Below are positions 7,184 through 12,518 of a stretch of 12,518 nucleotides of DNA, in pieces. The stretch lies in contig JABHNP010000091.1 of the NCBI GenBank assembly GCA_018694455.1, positions 1 through 12,518 on the forward strand, read 5' to 3'. The position numbers and the translations under genes are program-made. The number at the start of each line of letters is the position of its first letter. The stretch's first letter is position 1. The stretch comes from Planctomycetaceae bacterium (GTDB lineage: Bacteria > Planctomycetota > Planctomycetia > Pirellulales > UBA1268). The notes under the pieces were generated by a model that was not told where the DNA came from, did not search any database, and was given only the letters and a program-made list of their open reading frames with translations.

Positions 7184-7486
7184 ATGCCTCGCATTCCATA
7201 TAAAAGCTTGACGCAATCAGATGAACTCTCTGAAAAGTTGGAGATGAGCACTGCTGAAATTGGATTGTCTGTTCGGACAACAAATTGCCTTGAAGAAAAA
7301 GGCATTTTTACAGTTCATGATCTTTTGAACTGTACTCGAGCAGACTTGTTGAGTATTTCGAATTTCGGTGAAAAGACTCTTGAAGAAGTTTATAAATCGC
7401 TTGAAAAGATTGGTTTTTTTCGAAAGCAGCAGGCCGGCGATGATATCGTTGTAACTCGAAGTGGTACAGTCTCAAGCACGCCCTGA
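7184..7486 (+). CDS. free-standing RNA polymerase alpha C-terminal-domain protein
   Basis: The 100-residue protein is almost entirely one alpha-CTD (residues about 25-79), with a short charged N-terminus and a 20-residue tail. It aligns clearly with the C-terminal domain of E. coli RpoA: LSVRTTNCLEEKGI (28-41) and NFGEKTLEEV (60-69) correspond to the two regions that grip the DNA minor groove. By that alignment, R31, N34, C35, G62, K64 and E68 match E. coli R265, N268, C269, G296, K298 and E302, while S299 is replaced by Thr and the sigma-contacting E261 by Gly. The assembly (N-terminal) domain of alpha is missing, so it cannot replace RpoA. It probably binds AT-rich DNA, or regulators that normally contact alpha, as a separate protein. 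The ATG at 7184 has GGGAGGG at 7172-7178 five bases upstream and is preferred to an in-frame ATG at 7166. Confidence 0.88.
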   Translation: MPRIPYKSLTQSDELSEKLEMSTAEIGLSVRTTNCLEEKGIFTVHDLLNCTRADLLSISNFGEKTLEEVYKSLEKIGFFRKQQAGDDIVVTRSGTVSSTP

Positions 7487-7560
7487 AAGTTTGGTCTCAA
7501 CAAAATGTTGGGGCGGTTTATGAAGCCCGATCTGACACTTCATACGTATGGAGGATTGCT

Positions 7561-7644
7561 ATGATCGTCCTTCGTGCCCAAATTATAAAGAGAGAGTGTG
7601 TTCGTTTGGTTCACCTCTCAGGCCGCCCGGAGAACTATTCGTGA
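7561..7644 (+). CDS. 27-residue leader ORF, possibly translationally coupled to the DUF3592 gene
   Basis: An ATG at 7561 is preceded at good spacing by GGAGG (7550-7554), the best ribosome binding site in this gap. It opens a 27-codon frame beginning MIVLRAQIIKREC and ending SGRPENYS. Its TGA (7642-7644) overlaps a GTG (7641-7643) as GTGA, the start I prefer for the DUF3592 gene. The peptide resembles nothing I know. Its function may be only to bring ribosomes to the next start. It could also be spurious if the larger gene really starts at ATG 7548. Confidence 0.4.
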   Translation: MIVLRAQIIKRECVRLVHLSGRPENYS

Positions 7645-8960
7645 GGCTGCCGACATTTTTCAATAAGAAGCGTGGTAATCGACGAACCGGCTTGCCTGTG
7701 TGGGGTTCACTGGGCGAGGGAATCTATCACGCAGTCTTGTTCGTAGCTGGACTTATAATCGGGGTGTTGATGCTTGCTGGTATTGCTGTGCCGGAATGGA
7801 GAATTAATAACGAGTTTATCGGAGTAGACGGTCGGCTTATCGGAAAAGGATTAGCGAGACATACCCTTCGGGATGTTTTCGGAGGAGCAAAGTATTCATG
7901 GCGACCAGCGCTATTGGTGCAATATGACGTTGATGGAGATGAGGTGCAGTCTTGGAACACAGTGCATTCTTCGGAGACCCATGAAACAAGAGATGTCGCG
8001 GTCCATCAATTGGATAATTGGGAACTTGGTGCTTATGTGCGTTGCTGGTATGACCCAGGTGACATTGAAACAGTGGTGCTTAAGCGAGGGTATAGTTGGT
8101 GGCTTTGGCTACTGACGCTTTTGCTTCCAGGTGCGCTCGTCACTTTCGGCGCAACCGGTTTGCTTCATTCATTAAAAGCCTGGGGCCGCTCCGAAGAGCG
8201 TCAGGCTGCACAATTTGGTCGGCTTCTGGAAACGTTCGCCAGTCCGTTGCCAGAATCTGTTGGTTTTCCAACAATACCAGCATGCGATAATCTTGTTAAT
8301 TCTCCGGGCATGATGTTACGGTTTCGATTGCCGACAGAGAGCCCCGAACTGTGGTCTTTGATAGGAGCAGGACTTTTCTCTGGGCTATGGAATGTTGTTG
8401 TTGTTTTATTAGCTGTGAATGTGGGGTTCAACGTAGTTGGAGGGCGAGCAGACTTGTGGCTTTTGGGGCTACTCGCACCATTTGTTGTTGTGGGAGTGGC
8501 CTCAATAGGCCTTTTCTGTAGGCAGCTTTTTTTTGTAACTGCTGTAGGTCCAACTCATGTCGAGATTTCAGGCCATCCCCTTTGTCCTGGGAATAATTAT
8601 CAAGTTCTTCTTTCACAAGCTGGATCAGCTTCATTCCGGAAATTGGAACTCTTTCTTGAGTTGGAAGAACAGGCAACCTTTCGTCAAGGTACTGATGTAA
8701 GGACAGAGCGACAGATTGTCTGGCAATTTTTAATTCGTCGCTGGAAAGATGTTGAACCACTTCCTGGTACACCATTTGAGGCAGAGGAGCAATTACAATT
8801 ACCAAGTAAAGCAATGCATTCATTTCATTCGACCCATAATGCAGTGAGTTGGCGGCTTGTGCTACGTGGAGTGCCGAAGCGTTGGCCAGCATTCGAAAGA
8901 GTTTTCCCGGTTGTGGTATTTCCAGCAGATGTCCCAGTAAGCAATGGGGAGAGCAAGTGA
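7641..8960 (+). CDS. DUF3592 membrane protein with arrestin-like C-terminal region
   Basis: From GTG 7641 the protein has 439 residues. TM1 (about 30-50) is followed by an extracytoplasmic DUF3592-like domain (about 52-150) with RPALLVQYDVDGDEV and ending in VRCWYDPGD (133-141), the usual close of that domain. TM2 is near 153-177, a soluble loop follows, then TM3 and TM4 near 235-295, and a beta-rich tail (300-439) whose final part, SFHSTHNAVSWRLVLRGV followed by RWPAFERVFPVVVFP, resembles arrestin/Spo0M-like folds. An ATG at 7548 would add 31 residues but has no Shine-Dalgarno, and the extra segment is rich in Cys and Pro unlike the rest; the GTG has GGAG at 7629-7632. The arrestin-like gene begins just after the stop, forming a cluster with the ATPase gene. 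Function is not known; a membrane-bound partner or sensor for the soluble arrestin-like protein is an inference. Confidence 0.75.
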   Translation: MRLPTFFNKKRGNRRTGLPVWGSLGEGIYHAVLFVAGLIIGVLMLAGIAVPEWRINNEFIGVDGRLIGKGLARHTLRDVFGGAKYSWRPALLVQYDVDGDEVQSWNTVHSSETHETRDVAVHQLDNWELGAYVRCWYDPGDIETVVLKRGYSWWLWLLTLLLPGALVTFGATGLLHSLKAWGRSEERQAAQFGRLLETFASPLPESVGFPTIPACDNLVNSPGMMLRFRLPTESPELWSLIGAGLFSGLWNVVVVLLAVNVGFNVVGGRADLWLLGLLAPFVVVGVASIGLFCRQLFFVTAVGPTHVEISGHPLCPGNNYQVLLSQAGSASFRKLELFLELEEQATFRQGTDVRTERQIVWQFLIRRWKDVEPLPGTPFEAEEQLQLPSKAMHSFHSTHNAVSWRLVLRGVPKRWPAFERVFPVVVFPADVPVSNGESK

Positions 8961-8991
8961 TGCGAATTCAGATGCGAGAGAAAATATATCA

Positions 8992-9477
8992 ATGAAAGAG
9001 TCAAGCCGAATCGAGCAAAGTACGTTTGATTCTTATCAAATTCAGCAGAATCCAAGAATCAGTGTTGTATTTAATCATGAAAATATTCAGTACACCGGAT
9101 CGGATTTACTTCGGATTCACTACGTCGTAGAAAGTGTAGAGTCATGCAGCGTCGCTGCCATTGAAAGATCAGTTGTTTGGTATACAGAAGGAAAAGGTGA
9201 GGAAGATTTCGGTGTTGTTTTTTTTGAGCGAATACAAATCGATAAGCGCAACGACGGTACAAAAATACTGCCAAAATCGGTCAACACAGACCAACTGACA
9301 GGGGCCCTTGCGATAGATCTGCCCCAGAGTCCTCTATCCTACGAGGGAATTATTGTCAAAATTCGGTGGTGTGTTCGTATTCGTATTTTTTTCCGAAGCG
9401 GCAGAGATTTCGTTTCAGAACACATTTTTTTTCTAGGAAATGTACCGTTAGCACAGCTGTCAGAAAAGATAGGGTGA
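8992..9477 (+). CDS. soluble arrestin-like beta-sandwich protein (conserved hypothetical)
   Basis: This 161-residue protein has no signal peptide or membrane segment. Its sequence alternates hydrophobic strands. The clearest blocks are SVVWYTEGKGEEDFGVVFFE and, nearer the end, LPQSPLSYEGIIVKIRW plus VRIRIFFRSG. The pattern of WxTEGKGxED and PxSPLSYxG is the kind seen in arrestin-fold proteins, where such loops join strands of the first beta-sandwich. I assign the fold by pattern only. An in-frame ATG at 8944 would add 16 residues and overlap the preceding gene by 17 bp; ATG 8992 is preferred because the extra residues (MGRASDANSDARENIS) are low-complexity, but both lack a strong Shine-Dalgarno. 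The ATPase gene starts three bases after its stop. It may bind the ATPase or the arrestin-like tail of the upstream membrane protein. Confidence 0.65.
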   Translation: MKESSRIEQSTFDSYQIQQNPRISVVFNHENIQYTGSDLLRIHYVVESVESCSVAAIERSVVWYTEGKGEEDFGVVFFERIQIDKRNDGTKILPKSVNTDQLTGALAIDLPQSPLSYEGIIVKIRWCVRIRIFFRSGRDFVSEHIFFLGNVPLAQLSEKIG

Positions 9478-9480
9478 TAG

Positions 9481-10116
9481 ATGAGTACGGTAGTAATTCA
9501 CAATCCATTTTCCACACGGTTCATTCGCCCGGGTGTAATACCCTGGCACTCAACGAGGACATCCCCAAGTGCTCTGCTTGAAAACCTAAAGGGTTTTGAT
9601 AATAGAGCAGTTATTTCTGGACCACACGGTAGTGGGAAATCGACACTTTTAAGGCATTTTGGTTCTGTATCACGAATACAGGGCTACAATGTTTGCTATT
9701 TGCGATGCCGTTCATGGATCGACGTAATGCGTGCCATACGGCTGTTTGTCGATGTGAGTCCAAGGCATGACTTTGTATGTATTGATAGTTTTGAGATACT
9801 CAGCTTTTTTGGATGGTTTCTCTGTTGGATCGCAGATTTACGTGGTATTTGTGTTGTTGTGACGGTGCATGAGAGACCTTGGTGGTGCACGTGGCCGGTA
9901 TTAGTGAACACTAAAACACGTTTCAAAACGTTCGACAAACTTGTCCAAGAGTTGATGAAAAAATACTCCAGAACGGAGACAATCAACTTTAGTAAGGAAA
10001 TGCTTCAAGAAGTTTTTGAACGGAATTCGGGTAACTTTAGAGAGGCGTTTTTCGAACTGTATGACTATTATGAAAGTCATTCGCGGACAACACTCCATAC
10101 GAGAAAGAGGCAATAG
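9481..10116 (+). CDS. small P-loop ATPase/NTPase of unknown role
   Basis: The 211-residue protein has a perfect Walker A, GPHGSGKST (47-55), and a Walker B-like strand FVCIDSFEIL with D102 and a possible catalytic E105. A strand ending VVVTVH (125-130) is placed like a sensor-1 position. It starts with NPFSTRFIRPGVIPW, a motif I associate with a planctomycete protein family found with arrestin-like proteins (memory, not searched). The C-terminal EVFERNSGNFREAFFELYDYYE resembles the helical lid of AAA-like ATPases. No other domain is present, and no transporter signature (LSGGQ) is seen. ATG 9481 follows the previous stop by three bases, with AGGGTG nearby. The last 12 or so codons look less natural than a 27-codon stretch in another frame (10074-10151), so the true C-terminus may differ. 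Likely partners are the two preceding arrestin-like proteins. Confidence 0.75.
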   Translation: MSTVVIHNPFSTRFIRPGVIPWHSTRTSPSALLENLKGFDNRAVISGPHGSGKSTLLRHFGSVSRIQGYNVCYLRCRSWIDVMRAIRLFVDVSPRHDFVCIDSFEILSFFGWFLCWIADLRGICVVVTVHERPWWCTWPVLVNTKTRFKTFDKLVQELMKKYSRTETINFSKEMLQEVFERNSGNFREAFFELYDYYESHSRTTLHTRKRQ

Positions 10117-10330
10117 ATTTCTCGGAGTGGTGGTTGGACTACAGGTAAAGTTGTCTTTTTGTATCAATAAAAACGGTAATATCAGATATACGGTGGTCGA
10201 GAGGAAAATTTGGGAAAGAAAACAATGTTTTTATGGAGTGGCGGCTTACGAACGCAACCTAGGTTAAGAGTGTTGGCAGGATCAGTGGGTTATTTGCCCG
10301 GCCTGTCACGCCTGACAAAAGGAGAGTGTG
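10117..10330. other. intergenic region before the secreted protein gene
   Basis: No gene is supported in this 214-bp stretch. A frame open from 10016 to 10267 is a shadow of the ATPase 3' end that runs on by chance. A purine-rich AAGGAG at 10319-10324 serves the next gene. A small inverted repeat GTCA-CGCC-TGAC occurs at about 10306-10317. A promoter must lie here or upstream, but no confident -35/-10 pair was found. Confidence 0.45.
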
Positions 10331-11560
10331 ATGCGTTCGCCGCGTATTTTAATTACAGTATTTTTTTTCATCGGAATTGCTATTGGCAACCAATCTGCCG
10401 TTCGGGCGCAGTGTTGTCTCTCGGGTCTTTTTTCTGGGTGCGGTTGTTTTAAGACAGCGGTTCCGGCATACGCCGTAGCACCCGTCCCAGCACCACCACC
10501 AGTGACACCTATCATGGCACCGCCTGTAATGGCACCAGCTGTTGTTGCACCACCGCCACAACCTGTAATGGTCCCTGTTCAGCAGGTTAGCTATGTTCCA
10601 GAAACAACCTATCAGACGAAATATCAATGTGTACCCGTCACATGCTACCGACCTTCATGTGAGATTGATCCATGTACGGGTTGTGCCGTTGAATGTATGG
10701 AGCAGGTTACAAACTATGTCCAAAAGCAAGTAAGCGTTCCAGTTACTCAGTATAGGGCTGTCTATACAACGAAATATGTTCAGGTTCAGCCCGGAGCAGG
10801 AGCTCCCAGTGTTGCAGGAACTATTCCAGGGCCTGCTGGCGTGGCAACAAGTCCTTTTGCAACACCATCACAAACGACTCCTCAGGCTTGGGGAGCTGCG
10901 GGAACGGCTGCGTCACCATCAGTGCCAACTCAACAACCAGTCTTGCCCCCATCCGCCCCGAGCAGTACGTATCAGCAACAAATTGTTCCTCAGAGTGGGA
11001 ATTACGCACCGGCGCAGCCAAATTCACTACAGACGCAACCAATGAATGCTCCAGCATTCACTCCAGCCCCATCACTCAAGCCGATACCCGAATTATCACG
11101 AGATGAATCTAATCAAAATTCTCCGAATTCCGAATCAGGAATGTTTAGTACCCCGGGTACGTCGACAGATACGGGTTATGGACAGTCAAATCAGATGCAG
11201 ACAGGAAATCCAAAGACGATAGTTCCGTCACCATCATTACGGGCGATACCGCCTGCAACCAGTAGTTCGACCAGTAATAGTCGAAGGTCGTACGGTACCC
11301 CACTGCGGGGAAATAGTGATATGCCTGTGCTCCCAGGCAATGGTCCAACGTCAACTACTCGGGCCTTCCCAAAGCTTTTAGAGCCGACCGGCCACACAAC
11401 GTCTTGGAAGCCTGCGGATCAAATAGTGCCAAAACAGGCACACGTATCGAATAGGCAAAATTCTTGGCAACCTGCATTCACGAAAGTACCCTCTGGAACG
11501 TATGCTCAGGGATGGCAGCCGACATATCCGACTGCAGCACTTCCCACAACCGCTCAATAG
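10331..11560 (+). CDS. secreted Pro/Ser/Gln-rich protein with cysteine-rich head
   Basis: This 409-residue protein begins with a signal peptide: Arg at 2 and 5, a hydrophobic core (ILITVFFFIGIAIG), and a probable signal peptidase I site VRA|QCC after residue 26. The mature head is cysteine-rich (QCCLSGLFSGCGCFK), followed by a proline-rich stretch (APVPAPPPVTPIMAPPVMAP). Then comes a conserved-looking block, VPVTCYRPSCEIDPCTGCAV, and VPVTQYRAVYTTKYV, a loose repeat of a VPVTxYR unit. The last 250 residues are low-complexity Pro, Ser, Thr, Gln and Asn without recognisable domains. The DPCTGCxVxC block is familiar to me from planctomycete secreted proteins of unknown function; a role in the cell envelope is inference. 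ATG 10331 is chosen over the adjacent GTG 10328 because GGAG (10321-10324) is then six bases away. The polymerase X gene starts eight bases after the stop. Confidence 0.8.
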   Translation: MRSPRILITVFFFIGIAIGNQSAVRAQCCLSGLFSGCGCFKTAVPAYAVAPVPAPPPVTPIMAPPVMAPAVVAPPPQPVMVPVQQVSYVPETTYQTKYQCVPVTCYRPSCEIDPCTGCAVECMEQVTNYVQKQVSVPVTQYRAVYTTKYVQVQPGAGAPSVAGTIPGPAGVATSPFATPSQTTPQAWGAAGTAASPSVPTQQPVLPPSAPSSTYQQQIVPQSGNYAPAQPNSLQTQPMNAPAFTPAPSLKPIPELSRDESNQNSPNSESGMFSTPGTSTDTGYGQSNQMQTGNPKTIVPSPSLRAIPPATSSSTSNSRRSYGTPLRGNSDMPVLPGNGPTSTTRAFPKLLEPTGHTTSWKPADQIVPKQAHVSNRQNSWQPAFTKVPSGTYAQGWQPTYPTAALPTTAQ

Positions 11561-11568
11561 TTCCTGCC

Positions 11569-12518
11569 GTGACAAATGCCGAGATTGCACTGATTTTTGA
11601 CCATGTGGCCGATCTTTTAGAGTATCAGGGAAGTAATGTATTCCGGGTCCGTGCGTATAGAAATGCTTCTCGATTAGTGGAGGGGATAGTTGAGCCACTT
11701 ACAACAATACGAGATGCACCTGACCGATCTTTTCAGGACCTTGACGGTATAGGTAAAGATCTTGCTCAGAAACTGGAAACGCTGTTGGCTAGCGGCCAAT
11801 TACCAATGCTTAAGCAGTTGGAAGAGGAGGTGCCGCAAGTTGTTTTCGACCTTATGCGGGTACCAGGACTCGGCCCAAAGAAGGTAAAGCTTTTGATGGC
11901 AGCGATTGAATTAGAGTCGTTGGATGACTTGGAAAAAGCTTGCCAAGAGGGCAGAGTGAGTCTGCTCAAAGGGTTTGGTAAGAAAACTGAGTCAACAATT
12001 CTTTCGAACATTGCATTTGCTAAAAATCCTGATAATTCAAGACTTCTTTGGAATGAAGCAGATCAGATTGTTCATCTTTTGATTGAGTGGATGAAAAAGT
12101 GTCAGGCAGTTCAGCAAGTCGAGGCTGCAGGTAGTTGGCGACGAGGTAAGGAGACAGTCGGAGATATTGATCTCCTTATTGAAAGCCATCAGCCAAGTGA
12201 CGTCATGAATCACTTCGTGGCTTGGGAGCACGCAGATCATGTAATGGTTCAAGGGGATACCAAAACAAGTATTCGTGGCCCACGCGGGGTTCAGGTCGAT
12301 ATGCGTGTCGTGGAAAAAAAATCTTTTGGTGCTGCTTGGCAATATTTTACAGGATCAAAGGAGCACAATGTTCGATTACGAAGTCGGGCTAAAAAACTCG
12401 GGCTTTCCATTAATGAATATGGCGTAAGCCAACTCGATCAGTCTGGTGCAAAGATAATCGCAGGTCAAAGTGAAAAAGAAGTTTACAAAGCTGTGGGACT
12501 TGAATGGATTCCACCTGA
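11569..12518 (+). CDS. polX: family X DNA polymerase, PolX type (partial, C-terminus beyond right edge)
   Basis: The frame from GTG 11569 stays open for 316 codons to the right edge. The N-terminus (TNAEIALIFDHVADLLEYQG, then FRVRAYRNASRLVEG) is the 8-kDa-like domain of bacterial PolX, followed by helix-hairpin-helix segments (LDGIGKDLAQKL and VPGLGPKKVKLL). The nucleotidyltransferase active site is visible as AGSWRRGKETVGDIDLLIE with two metal-binding Asp residues, a third Asp in QVDMRVV, and the FTGSKEHNVRLR motif of the thumb side. Bacterial PolX enzymes are about 570 residues and end in a PHP exonuclease domain, so only the polymerase half is in the window. The family fills short gaps in base-excision repair and related repair. 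GTG 11569 fits the family's N-terminus; ATG 11512 is in frame but inside the previous gene and adds residues not typical of the family. No Shine-Dalgarno is obvious. Confidence 0.92.
   Translation, partial: MTNAEIALIFDHVADLLEYQGSNVFRVRAYRNASRLVEGIVEPLTTIRDAPDRSFQDLDGIGKDLAQKLETLLASGQLPMLKQLEEEVPQVVFDLMRVPGLGPKKVKLLMAAIELESLDDLEKACQEGRVSLLKGFGKKTESTILSNIAFAKNPDNSRLLWNEADQIVHLLIEWMKKCQAVQQVEAAGSWRRGKETVGDIDLLIESHQPSDVMNHFVAWEHADHVMVQGDTKTSIRGPRGVQVDMRVVEKKSFGAAWQYFTGSKEHNVRLRSRAKKLGLSINEYGVSQLDQSGAKIIAGQSEKEVYKAVGLEWIPP

Noticed and set aside
7495..7513. Hairpin with arms around CAACA/TGTTG after the alpha-CTD gene as a terminator
   Set aside because: The stem depends on G-T pairs and is followed by CGGTTTATG rather than a run of T.
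8428..8892. 154-residue open frame on the minus strand
   Set aside because: It lies wholly antisense to the DUF3592 gene, whose membrane segments and C-terminal motifs are clear; the antisense frame has no domain.
11378..11698. 106-residue minus-strand frame across the end of the secreted protein gene and start of polX
   Set aside because: Both genes on the plus strand have convincing signatures, and this frame has none.
1..12518. tRNA genes, CRISPR arrays, insertion sequences, phage or toxin-antitoxin genes
   Set aside because: I looked for cloverleaf arms, regular direct repeats with spacers, transposase motifs and small paired genes and found none; a covariance-model scan was not available.

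Overview
The window looks like chromosomal DNA from a planctomycete of fairly low GC, roughly mid-40s percent by eye. The assignment rests on gene content. There is an XRE regulator of a type I associate with planctomycetes, a free-standing RNA polymerase alpha-CTD protein, a DUF3592/arrestin-like/P-loop ATPase cluster whose ATPase opens with an NPFSTRFxRPG motif, and a secreted Pro/Cys-rich protein with a DPCTGCxVxC motif. No phage genes, insertion sequences, CRISPR arrays, tRNAs or rRNAs were seen.

Layout: positions 1-515 (minus) hold the 5' part of an XRE-type regulator that runs off the left edge. After a gene-free stretch of about 450 bp come ygfZ and a Nudix hydrolase, apparently one operon (plus). 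A convergent flippase-like membrane protein of the lysylphosphatidylglycerol synthase TM family (minus) overlaps the Nudix 3' end by 33 bp. A decayed prepilin peptidase (plus, about 3707-4475) follows, with two frame changes, an in-frame stop and lost zinc-ligand cysteines. Its last codon interlocks with the stop of a full-length PcrA/UvrD helicase (minus).

The region 6908-7183 separates the divergent helicase gene from a 100-residue protein that is essentially only an RNA polymerase alpha C-terminal domain. The main DNA-contact residues of that domain are kept, and its leader holds several inverted repeats, two of them mutually exclusive. Next is a tight three-gene set (7641-10116): a DUF3592 membrane protein with an arrestin-like tail, a soluble arrestin-like protein, and a P-loop ATPase. 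A 27-codon leader ORF ending in a GTGA overlap may couple translation to the first of these.

The window ends with a signal-peptide-bearing Pro/Ser/Gln-rich secreted protein and, 8 bp downstream, a family X DNA polymerase cut by the right edge after its polymerase domain.

The best candidates for new biology are the free-standing alpha-CTD with its structured leader and the membrane-arrestin/arrestin/ATPase cluster. The prepilin peptidase relic is a clear case of gene decay, or of sequencing error, and is worth confirming.
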